From NCBI RefSeq assembly GCF_000763375.1, contig NZ_JPSY01000001.1:1054001-1118000 (forward strand): a stretch of DNA of 64,000 bases, written 5' to 3'. Position 1 is the first letter of the stretch. Every line of letters starts with the position of its first letter. The DNA comes from Microbacterium profundi (GTDB taxonomy: Bacteria > Actinomycetota > Actinomycetes > Actinomycetales > Microbacteriaceae). Of the stretch, positions 1 through 9,414 are shown in pieces. The translations under genes and the position numbers were made by a program. The notes below the pieces were generated by a model that did not search any database, was not told where the DNA came from, and saw only the letters and a list, made by a program, of their open reading frames with translations.

Positions 1-19
1 GAGGGAACCATCTGCTTCG

Positions 20-79
20 CGGGTCGTTGAGCGAGCGGAGCGAGACGAAACGGGTTGAGCGACCGAAGGGAGTCGAAAC
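20..79. repeat. Interspersed repeat, family 1 (GTTGAGCGAGC type)
   Basis: The block starts with GTTGAGCGAGCGGAGCGAG, continues with ACGAAACGGGTTGAGCGACC and ends in GAGTCGAAAC. The same sequence recurs near 10857, 38744, 40165-40400 and 50762-50981. It lies just past the 3' end of recQ. I cannot see a transposase or other coding function in it. Confidence 0.8.
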
Positions 80-98
80 CACACCGACTCCGCAACCC

Positions 99-2177
<2,079 letters not shown>

Positions 2178-2255
2178 CCCTCCAGCGTAACGACCCCCGC
2201 GGACGCGGGCCGTCCTAGGGTGGGGATAACCAGCGGACGCGAAGGAGCAGCAGCC

Positions 2256-2582
2256 ATGACCGACGACACCACCGTCACCCGCAACGACGAAGCCTCTCGC
2301 TACGAGATCCATGTCGGCGACGTCCTCGCCGGTTTCGCGCAATTCGATCAGCGACCGGGCGAGATCCGCTTCGTGCACACCGAGGTCGATCCCGCGTTCC
2401 AGGGAAAGGGTCTGGCTTCGGTTCTCGCTGAACGCGCGCTGGCGGATGCCGCAGCATCCGCCGACACGATCGTGCCGTACTGCCCCTACATCGCGAAGTA
2501 CCTGAAGACCCACGAGGTCGAGGGCGCCGAGATCCGCTGGCCGAAGCTTCCGACCGACCCGGCGGATGCCACAGGCCGATGA
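2256..2582 (+). CDS. GNAT-like N-acetyltransferase, YjdJ type
   Basis: Small 108-residue protein of the YjdJ-type acetyltransferase family, which uses acetyl-CoA on an unknown substrate. The family pattern is visible: FVHTEVDPAFQGKGLASVL, in which QGKGLA is the acetyl-CoA pyrophosphate loop, and the C-terminal CPYIAKYL. The ATG at 2256 follows GAAGGAGCAGCAGCC, a good ribosome site, and a TAGGGT hexamer near 2215 is a plausible -10 box. The stop overlaps the start of the pirin gene as ATGA, so the two are probably co-transcribed. Substrate unknown. Confidence 0.85.
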   Translation: MTDDTTVTRNDEASRYEIHVGDVLAGFAQFDQRPGEIRFVHTEVDPAFQGKGLASVLAERALADAAASADTIVPYCPYIAKYLKTHEVEGAEIRWPKLPTDPADATGR

Positions 2583-3508
2583 TCGGCCGGCGCACCATCT
2601 CGCTCGAACCGCGTGAGGTGCCGCTCGGCGGCGTGCGCGGCATGAGCGTGCTGCGCACCTTGCCGAACCGCGACCTGCCGACGGTCGGCGCGTGGTGCTT
2701 CCTCGATCGCTTCGGGCCAGGGCCGGTGCGGATGCGCGTCGAACCGCATCCGCACATCGGGCTGCAGACCGTCACCTGGCCCCTCGTGGGCGACATGCGA
2801 CACCGAGACTCGGTCGACAGCGATGTGACGCTGAAGCGCGGACAGCTGAACCTCATGACGGCCGGGAATGGCATCTCGCATTCCGAGTACTCACTCGGCG
2901 AGGATCCGATCCCGCTCGACGCCCTACAGCTCTGGGTCGTGCTGCCGGAGTCGGCCAGGCATGGTGCGGGTGGGTTCGAGCAGCACACGTCACTTCCCAC
3001 GGTGGCGGTCCCGGCTTCCTCAGGTTCGGATGCCATAGCGACGGTCGTGCTCGGCGAGTTCGCGGGGGCACGCTCCCCCGCGACGGCCCATACGCCGATC
3101 GTCGGGGCGGAGATCGCGCTGGCCGCCGGGAGCCGCGTCGCGCTGCCGCTCGATGAGGCGTGGGAGCACGCGATCGTGCTGGTCGAGGGCGATGTCACGG
3201 TCGACGGGCGCGCGGTGGCGCGCAACGAGATGCTGTATCTCGGGGACGCGCGCTCGGACGTCTCCGTCTCGAGCGCCGAAGGCGGGCTGCTCTTCATCCT
3301 CGGCGGCGAGCCGTTCGAGGAGGACCTGGTGATGTGGTGGAACTTCGCCGGCCGCACCCACGATGAGATCGCTCAGGCGCGTGCCGATTGGGAGACACCG
3401 GATGCCGCATCCGCTCGCTTCGGGCACGTGGTGACCCACGGGACCGAGCGGATCCCCGCACCCGAACTGCCGAACGTGAGGTTGAAGCCGCGGCGGCGGA
3501 GGATCTGA
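2579..3508 (+). CDS. Pirin family protein
   Basis: 309-residue bicupin of the pirin family, metal-binding proteins of mostly unresolved role (some degrade quercetin). The N-terminal pirin cupin is clear: LPTVGAWCFLDRFGP, then EPHPHIGLQTVTW with the metal-ligand histidines HPH, then HRDSVDSDVTLKRGQLNLMTAG and GISHSEYS. The pirin C-terminal domain follows, with LLFILGGEPFEEDLVMWWNF near residue 250. The start overlaps the upstream acetyltransferase stop by four bases, implying coupled translation. Function beyond the fold cannot be read from the sequence. Confidence 0.93.
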   Translation: MIGRRTISLEPREVPLGGVRGMSVLRTLPNRDLPTVGAWCFLDRFGPGPVRMRVEPHPHIGLQTVTWPLVGDMRHRDSVDSDVTLKRGQLNLMTAGNGISHSEYSLGEDPIPLDALQLWVVLPESARHGAGGFEQHTSLPTVAVPASSGSDAIATVVLGEFAGARSPATAHTPIVGAEIALAAGSRVALPLDEAWEHAIVLVEGDVTVDGRAVARNEMLYLGDARSDVSVSSAEGGLLFILGGEPFEEDLVMWWNFAGRTHDEIAQARADWETPDAASARFGHVVTHGTERIPAPELPNVRLKPRRRRI

Positions 3509-3547
3509 GCACGCGCGCAAAGAATCGAATATAGCCTCGATATTTTC

Positions 3548-3576
3548 TTGCTATCTTCGATGGTATGTTCTAGACT
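3548..3576 (+). promoter_or_regulatory. Promoter of the DUF222-HNH gene, leaderless
   Basis: TTGCTA (3548-3553), a 17-base spacer and TAGACT (3571-3576). The ATG follows six bases after the -10 box, so the transcript probably begins at or next to the start codon. The surrounding AT-rich stretch with repeated TCGAATAT/TCGATATT stands out from the high-GC background. Confidence 0.65.
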
Positions 3577-3582
3577 CGAGGT

Positions 3583-5151
3583 ATGGCAACGATCAGCCCA
3601 CCGCGACCGGCACTCGAGGAATCCTTCGTGCGTCAAGGGGAGCTGCTCGACGGCTGGGTCGAGTTGGGCAAGCAGATCGGCGCCCTCGATGCGCAACGCG
3701 CTGAACTGTTGGCCGAGCGTCTCGACATGTTGGCGCAGGAGCGTTCGCTGGAACCGGGATCTGATGAGATCGCGTTCCGGTCGATGTGCGCAGAGTACGC
3801 GGCTGCCGGACACATTCCGCCGACCACGGCGGCCACTCACATCACCGACGCGTGGGCGTTGGCGCGCATGTTCCCAGAGACTCTGGCCTCGTTGGCGTCC
3901 GGGGCCATCAGCAAGCGGCATGCAGACGTCATCGTCGCCGCGGCTCCGAATGTGAGCGGCCATCCCGAGGCGGCACGATTGCGCGGTGAGTACGAACAAC
4001 AGGTTCTGCCTTTCGCAGAGAACGACACCGCCGCTCGCACGCGCACGCACGCGCGTGGCGTAGCCGCGGCGGTGCATCCGGAAGGAATGGAAGAGCAGCA
4101 TCGCCGGGCGCGGTCCGAGCGCACGGTCACCGTCAAGTCCGACGGCGACGGGATGGCGGTGCTCACCGCGATCCTGCCCGAGCTCCTCGCCTATGCCATC
4201 CATGACCGACTGACGGCGATGGCCGATGATGTCACTCATGCGCGGCCGGAAGGGCAGCGCCGACCCCGCCGGTCCGCGCTGGCGAAGATCCGGGCCGAGC
4301 GCGATGCCGCCCTCGCACAGCAGACGCCCTTCGATCCCGAACCGCCGATCGATCTCGAGAATGAGTTCCGGCATTCGATGGAGAAGCCTGCGCCGTGGGA
4401 GAAGGCAGCGGCAGAGCGTCCGACAGGCGACGCGGAGACCGTTCCCGCTGAAGGTCAGCACTTCGACGACTTCATCGGTGATGAGCACTTCGACGACGTG
4501 GCCCGCGACGACGACACAGTCCATGACTCCACGCCGATGCACGATGGCTACGGCGCGCTCGAATACGACACGCGCACCAAAGATCAGCTCCGCGCCGACA
4601 TCCTCGCCGACCTGCTGCTGACGACGACGCCCACCAGCGTCACCACCACAGCACTCGGATCCGTGAAGGCCACTGTTCAGATCACCATCAGCGCATCGAC
4701 GCTCGCGGGCGACGACGACGCGATGGCCGAGCTCACCGGTCACGGCCCCATGACTCCTGATGCCGCACGAATCCTGGCGGGTCGCGCCGGCAGTTGGGAT
4801 CGGGCGTTCCTCGACCCGCGAGGCATGGTCGTCGAGACCGACAACTATGTTCCGACCGCAGGGATGAAACGGTTCCTGCGCGCACGCGACCAGCATTGCC
4901 GCTTCCCCGGCTGCCGCGCGCCCGCACACCGTTGCCAGATCGACCACAACCACGACCACGCCAAGGGCGGGCCGACAGCACTGTGCAACCTGTGCCTGTT
5001 CTGCACCAGCCACCATCCGCTCAAGCATCCCGACGTCGATGCTCGCGATCGATGGACAGCGAAGCAGCTCGACGACGGCGTGATCCTGTGGACCAGCCCG
5101 CTCGGACGCACCTACACCGACGAAGCTCCGCTGCGCGTGATGTTCGTGTGA
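3583..5151 (+). CDS. DUF222 and HNH endonuclease domain protein
   Basis: 522-residue member of the actinobacterial DUF222/HNH family (the 13E12-repeat type), commonly present in many copies per genome. The DUF222 region spans roughly residues 20-360, with an acidic, variable stretch around 270-330. The C-terminal HNH domain has the zinc ligands and catalytic core: CRFPGCRAPAHRCQIDHNH, then NLCLFCTSHHPLKH. ATG 3583 has no Shine-Dalgarno but sits six bases after a TAGACT -10 box. A probable terminator lies at 5246. The substrate is not known for the family; mobility has been suggested but there is no sign of it here. Confidence 0.92.
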   Translation: MATISPPRPALEESFVRQGELLDGWVELGKQIGALDAQRAELLAERLDMLAQERSLEPGSDEIAFRSMCAEYAAAGHIPPTTAATHITDAWALARMFPETLASLASGAISKRHADVIVAAAPNVSGHPEAARLRGEYEQQVLPFAENDTAARTRTHARGVAAAVHPEGMEEQHRRARSERTVTVKSDGDGMAVLTAILPELLAYAIHDRLTAMADDVTHARPEGQRRPRRSALAKIRAERDAALAQQTPFDPEPPIDLENEFRHSMEKPAPWEKAAAERPTGDAETVPAEGQHFDDFIGDEHFDDVARDDDTVHDSTPMHDGYGALEYDTRTKDQLRADILADLLLTTTPTSVTTTALGSVKATVQITISASTLAGDDDAMAELTGHGPMTPDAARILAGRAGSWDRAFLDPRGMVVETDNYVPTAGMKRFLRARDQHCRFPGCRAPAHRCQIDHNHDHAKGGPTALCNLCLFCTSHHPLKHPDVDARDRWTAKQLDDGVILWTSPLGRTYTDEAPLRVMFV

Positions 5152-5245
5152 GGGCTAGTCTTCGGCGGGGTGGTCAGCCGATCGTGAATGCGCTGCCGGA
5201 TTACCGATGGAGCGTGCGCGAGGCAAGTCCGCGTGACCGACGACG

Positions 5246-5281
5246 AAGGGGCGTCCCGCGCATGTGCACGAGGCGCCCCTT
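5246..5281 (+). terminator. Hairpin terminator after the DUF222-HNH gene
   Basis: AAGGGGCG (5246-5253) pairs with CGCCCCTT (5274-5281) across a 20-base loop. Located about 95 bases after the stop codon. No long T run, as is usual in high-GC actinobacteria. Confidence 0.5.
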
Positions 5282-5292
5282 CCCATCCGGGC

Positions 5293-5356
5293 AGTAGCTC
5301 TACCGGCGAGTAGCTCTACCGGCGAGTAGCTCTACCGGCGAGTAGCTCTACTGCCG
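5293..5356. repeat. Four tandem copies of a 16-bp unit
   Basis: Unit AGTAGCTCTACCGGCG, three identical copies plus a fourth ending ACTGCCG. Each unit contains a small inverted motif (GTAG..CTAC). The array sits seven bases beyond the stop codon of the minus-strand protease gene, in the convergent region between two genes, so it may take part in transcript ending. Confidence 0.8.
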
Positions 5357-5362
5357 ATCTCT

Positions 5363-8300
5363 CTACCGTCCGGTGTCGACCGAGACGATCGTGCGCACTG
5401 CGGACTCGCCGTACTGCACGACGCCGAGGTACTTCGTGCCAGCGGCGAGGCCACTCCAGCTCAGCTCGTAGCTTGCAGCCTCTCCCTGTGTCACGGAGAG
5501 AGGGTTCGGCGTCGCCGTGAGCGCACCTTCGCCGCCCGGTGCCACGTCGGCGTAGGTCATGTCCCACGTCATCGGCGCGGTCGTCGAGTACACGTTCGCG
5601 ACGATCAGGTACGTGCCGGCCGTCGGGGTCGGCAGCGTCACCTGCTCATCGGCCGAGGCGGTCGCCGACTGCCAGCGCTCGTAGTAGCGCAGATCGTCCG
5701 GGCCGACCACGCGGTACACCGTCAGATCGAGGTCGCTTCCCTCGTCATCCGACGAGTCGAGATCGAACCGCGACAGCGTGGTGCCCTCCGGAACATCAAC
5801 GACCCACGAGACGTCCTTGTTCGCATCGCCTGAGCCCTCGTCGCCCGAATGCCCGTCGACGGGACGCGCGGGATCAGTGAGCAGCTGGAACGGCGTGAGA
5901 CCGGCGAGGTTGAGCGGCAGTTCGCCGTCCACCCCCGGAGTGATCTCGACGACCGTGCTGCCGTCAACACCGGTTCCGGCCGCCTCGGCCGGTGCATCCG
6001 CCGTCACGGGGAACACCGCGATCGGCGAGCGCACCGAGTTCGACTCACTCGACCAGGTGAGCGATCCGGTCGCCCACTGCTCGACCGGCGCGCTCTCGTT
6101 GTCGAACGTGACAGTGTACGTGGCCGTCTCACCGGCGCCGCCGAAACTCAGCGTCGAAGGCTCGACCGTCGCACTCACCCCCGGCACGTCGATGCTCGCC
6201 GTGAACGTGCCCGCCTCGGTCGACGTCACCGTGCGGGTGACCGTCTGCTCGCTGGCAAGGGTTCCGACCGAGATCGAGGCGAGATTGAGGTCGCTGCCGT
6301 CGATCGGCTCGATGCCGTCGAACTCCGCCAGACCCTTGCCCTCGATGAACGCCGCCCAATCCGCGACACCGTTGAGATACAGCATCCCCGGCTCGAAGAA
6401 GCGGCCAGGATCGACCTGCCCCGCACCCTGGGCGAACGGGTCGGTGCTCGCCGAGCCGTCGGCGTTGACCGTGTCGTAGGCGGTGGTCATCATCGCCGAC
6501 TTCACCTCGGCAGGCGTCGCGTTCGGACGCTCGCCGAGATACAGCGCACCGAGACCGGCGATGTGCGGCGACGCCATCGACGTGCCGGATAGGATGCCGA
6601 AGGTCGGAGCATCCTTGCGAGCATTGTTCGTCGCAGCGAGGATAGCCACGCCAGGAGCCGCGATATCCGGCTTCATGACATCGCTGCCGTCGGCGTGCAC
6701 CGGCCCGCGGCTGGAGAATCCGGCGATCTGAGGCACCGGAGTCACCTCATCCGTCGTGTTCTCGCCGACCAGCGAGATCGGCCGGTCGACGCCGCCCTGG
6801 ACATAGGCGAGAACCGCCTCGCGATGCGCCGATGCCAGGTGCACGGTCGGCACAGCGTGGAAGTCGTTGTCGAGCGAGTCGGCCTCGCCCGGAACGTTCA
6901 CGAGCACCATGCCGATGCCGCCCGCATCCTTCACGACCTGCGACTTCTCCGCACGTGCGTTGCTGCCGCGATCGCAGACGACGATGCGCCCGGAGGCCTT
7001 CGCAGGGTCGAGCGTTCCTGGCAGGCACAGCCGAGGATCGACCGCGCCGGCAACCGCGGCATCCGCGGCGTAAATCGACGGACCGGTCACGGTCTCACCG
7101 AACGGCACCGAGACGGATGCTCCGGCCTGAGCGAGACCGTCGAACACGACCGTCCCCTCCCAGGTCGGGATCGTGGATGCGGCGACCGAGGTGTACCACG
7201 GCGAGGCGTGGTCGGTGGTGACCGCATCGGGTCCGTCGTTTCCGGCGCTGACCGCCACGAACACGCCGGCCGCAGCGGCGTTCAGGAACGCGATGTCATC
7301 CGGGGCGAGCACCGTGGTCGCCGCTCCGCCGCCGATCGAGTAGTTGATCACGTCGACGCCGTCGGCGACGGCCTGATCGATCGCAGAGATGAGGTCGCTG
7401 AGCGCGCAGATGTCATCGTCGGTGACCGACGCGTCCGGACCGACGTAGCAGGCCTTGTACGCCGCGACCTTCGCCGCTGGCGCCACACCCGAGATCGTGC
7501 CCAGCCCGACGCCGTTCACCGCGGCGTCGACCCCGAAAGCGCCTGCCGCCGTGCTGGCGGTGTGCGACCCGTGCCCGTCACCGTCACGCGGGGAGAGGTA
7601 GTCGTACTGGAAGTCGAATCCCGCCGCCGTGGCACCGGCCGAGAAGTACTGCCCGCCGATCAGCTTGGTGGAGTAGTCGCGCTTGTCCCAGTCCTGGCCC
7701 TGCACGATCGCTCCGCGGAACTGACCGCCATCGGATTTGTCGAAGTACACGTACGAGCCGTCGCTGTACGGGTCGTTGCCGCTCTGCTTCTGCTTCTTGA
7801 GCTTGTCGCCCGCGAATGACGGATGCTCCGGCGCGATGCCCGTGTCGATCACGCCGACAACGACACCTTCGCCGGCGTTGTCCACGCCTCCGGTCTCGTC
7901 CCAGACACCGCCTGCACCCGCGGCGTCATCGCCGAGGCCCAGGAAGTCGGTGGAGGTCTGCGCGTCGGGATGACGGACCTCATCAGGGAACACCCCGAGC
8001 ACGTCCTTCGACGACCGCAATGCGTCGACCTGATCACTGGTGAGGTCGGCGCTGAAGCCGTTGAGCGTCACCTGGTAGGTCGCGTCGGTCGTGACGCCCT
8101 CTGCCTGCGCGAGCTTGCGCTGCTCGTTCGCGAGGTACGCGATGTACTTCTGCGAGTCAGCCGAACGGGCGTCGAGCTGCTTGCCCTGCTTCGGTTTGGT
8201 GCTGCGGAGGCCCTTCGTGTCTCCTTCGTAGGTGGCGAGCGGGTCGCCCTTCATCATGACGATGTAATGCCCTGGCGTGCCCTCCACAGGTGTGGGATGT

Positions 8301-8401
8301 GTCACCCCCTCGACGCTTGCGGAACTGGCTGTTGCCGAGGATCCGATGACGACTGCGGCCACTGTGACGGCCATCGCCAATCGGAAGGGTGATCGACCCA
8401 T
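5363..8401 (-). CDS. Secreted subtilisin-like serine protease (S8)
   Basis: 1012-residue exported protease. A signal peptide covers about residues 1-29 (hydrophobic AMAVTVAAVVIG, then SSATASSA). An I9 propeptide inhibitor domain follows (HYIVMMKGDPLATYEG to about 145). The peptidase domain holds the triad: D186 in VIDTGIAPEHPSF, H277 in GDGHGSHTA, S608 in LSGTSMASPHIAGL, with oxyanion N388 in SAGNDGP. A PA-type insert lies at about 440-540 (IVVCDRGSNARAEK). The rest is an Fn3-like and beta-rich tail; no LPXTG anchor, so it is probably released. The ATG is preceded by GGAGAG. Likely extracellular protein degradation; substrate unknown. Confidence 0.95.
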   Translation of the reverse strand: MGRSPFRLAMAVTVAAVVIGSSATASSASVEGVTHPTPVEGTPGHYIVMMKGDPLATYEGDTKGLRSTKPKQGKQLDARSADSQKYIAYLANEQRKLAQAEGVTTDATYQVTLNGFSADLTSDQVDALRSSKDVLGVFPDEVRHPDAQTSTDFLGLGDDAAGAGGVWDETGGVDNAGEGVVVGVIDTGIAPEHPSFAGDKLKKQKQSGNDPYSDGSYVYFDKSDGGQFRGAIVQGQDWDKRDYSTKLIGGQYFSAGATAAGFDFQYDYLSPRDGDGHGSHTASTAAGAFGVDAAVNGVGLGTISGVAPAAKVAAYKACYVGPDASVTDDDICALSDLISAIDQAVADGVDVINYSIGGGAATTVLAPDDIAFLNAAAAGVFVAVSAGNDGPDAVTTDHASPWYTSVAASTIPTWEGTVVFDGLAQAGASVSVPFGETVTGPSIYAADAAVAGAVDPRLCLPGTLDPAKASGRIVVCDRGSNARAEKSQVVKDAGGIGMVLVNVPGEADSLDNDFHAVPTVHLASAHREAVLAYVQGGVDRPISLVGENTTDEVTPVPQIAGFSSRGPVHADGSDVMKPDIAAPGVAILAATNNARKDAPTFGILSGTSMASPHIAGLGALYLGERPNATPAEVKSAMMTTAYDTVNADGSASTDPFAQGAGQVDPGRFFEPGMLYLNGVADWAAFIEGKGLAEFDGIEPIDGSDLNLASISVGTLASEQTVTRTVTSTEAGTFTASIDVPGVSATVEPSTLSFGGAGETATYTVTFDNESAPVEQWATGSLTWSSESNSVRSPIAVFPVTADAPAEAAGTGVDGSTVVEITPGVDGELPLNLAGLTPFQLLTDPARPVDGHSGDEGSGDANKDVSWVVDVPEGTTLSRFDLDSSDDEGSDLDLTVYRVVGPDDLRYYERWQSATASADEQVTLPTPTAGTYLIVANVYSTTAPMTWDMTYADVAPGGEGALTATPNPLSVTQGEAASYELSWSGLAAGTKYLGVVQYGESAVRTIVSVDTGR

Positions 8402-8779
8402 GTGTCTCTCCGATGGTCTGCGAACTGCGGCTACGTTGCCGCACAGTCGATCAACTTAGCGTCCGTGCACCGACCGCACCAGATGCCGATCTGGCGAAAG
8501 ATCTGCGAGAGATGGAGACGTTTGGAGAGCCGTATGGAGACGTTTGGAGAGCGCTCACACACGCTCTGGTGTGTGCAGACGCCCGAGATACCGGTCCGCG
8601 CGCAAAGGCGCGCGGCGGGTGTCCATGCGCGACACTCCGACGGTGACGGCGGTCGCGAGCGGTACGGTCCACGCCGCCGGATGGACGAGGAACGGTGCCG
8701 CGGCAGTCGAGGCGACGAGCGGCGCATCGCACGGTTGCCGGCGCGGCCGAGACCGCCCTGGCGCAAGTAGGCTGAAGAC
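8402..8779. other. Intergenic region with short tandem repeat and hairpins; no gene seen
   Basis: Contains two copies of ATGGAGACGTTTGGAGAGC (8512-8530 and 8534-8552), a hairpin CACACACG/..GTGTGTG near 8556-8575 and a stem CCGCGCGC/GCGCGCGG at 8596-8615. The overlapping open frames show no recognisable protein. I looked for a TPP riboswitch ahead of the transporter operon (CTGAGA and ACCTGATCTGG elements) and did not see one. Confidence 0.6.
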
Positions 8780-9322
8780 GTGGCGCGAACCCCTCCCCTG
8801 TCGACCAGAGTGCTGCTCGTGTGCGCGGCCATCGGCGTCGCGACCGGCATCGTCGGCGGGATCGCGGGAGTGCTGACGCCGTTCGTGCTGTTCACCGCTC
8901 CGTACGCGTACGGCCTGCTGCTCGGGGCCCACGTGCTGCCAGGAATCATCGCGCAGGAGGTGCTGCGTCAGCCGCTCGTCGCACTGATCACCCACGTGAT
9001 CGCGGCGCTCGTGTCCAGTGCTTTCAACCCTGCGTGGGCGCTGCGCTTCATCGGCACCGCACTGCTCTTCGGCGCGATCCAGGAGGGCGTCGCCGCCCTC
9101 ACCCGTTACCGGGTCTGGGGGGCATGGCGATTCTTCATCTCGGCGATGGTGATCGGCGTGATCGTCGCGGTCGTGGTCTTCTTCGTCGCGCATCTGGGAT
9201 CTCTGCCGCTGTGGGCGCAGATCGCGTACCTCGTGCTGTCCCTGCTGGGCCCGATCGCCTGGACCGCCATCGGACTCGCGGTCGGTTCGGCCCTGGGCAG
9301 AGCAGGCGTCGCGCACCGCTGA
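8780..9322 (+). CDS. ykoE: ECF transporter S component, YkoE type
   Basis: 180-residue membrane protein, probably the substrate-binding (S) subunit of an energy-coupling-factor importer. Five to six hydrophobic segments are visible (TRVLLVCAAIGVATGIVGGI; VLTPFVLFTAPYAYGLLLGA; VALITHVIAALVSSA; the last WTAIGLAVGSAL). The LLFGAIQEGVAALTRYRVW stretch is like the YkoE family, whose members take up thiamine precursors such as hydroxymethylpyrimidine. The GTG start lies six bases after a TAGGCT hexamer and has no Shine-Dalgarno. The ATPase and T-component genes follow, supporting the call. The vitamin specificity is inferred from family and order only. Confidence 0.8.
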   Translation: MARTPPLSTRVLLVCAAIGVATGIVGGIAGVLTPFVLFTAPYAYGLLLGAHVLPGIIAQEVLRQPLVALITHVIAALVSSAFNPAWALRFIGTALLFGAIQEGVAALTRYRVWGAWRFFISAMVIGVIVAVVVFFVAHLGSLPLWAQIAYLVLSLLGPIAWTAIGLAVGSALGRAGVAHR

Positions 9323-9414
9323 TCCCGAAGAGCCCAACACGGATGGCTCGATGGCGAATCAGGTAAGGCTCAGCTAAGTTAGAACGGTACGTTCCATCGA
9401 TCCGGGGTTCCGCC

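Noticed and set aside
8402..8779. TPP riboswitch ahead of the YkoE-type operon
   Set aside because: No CTGAGA element or ACCTGATCTGG-like stretch found, although the family often has one.
8555..9340. Long minus-strand frames opposite the ECF S-component gene, and many similar antisense frames
   Set aside because: High GC leaves few stops on the opposite strand; these frames lack recognisable domains and overlap clear genes.
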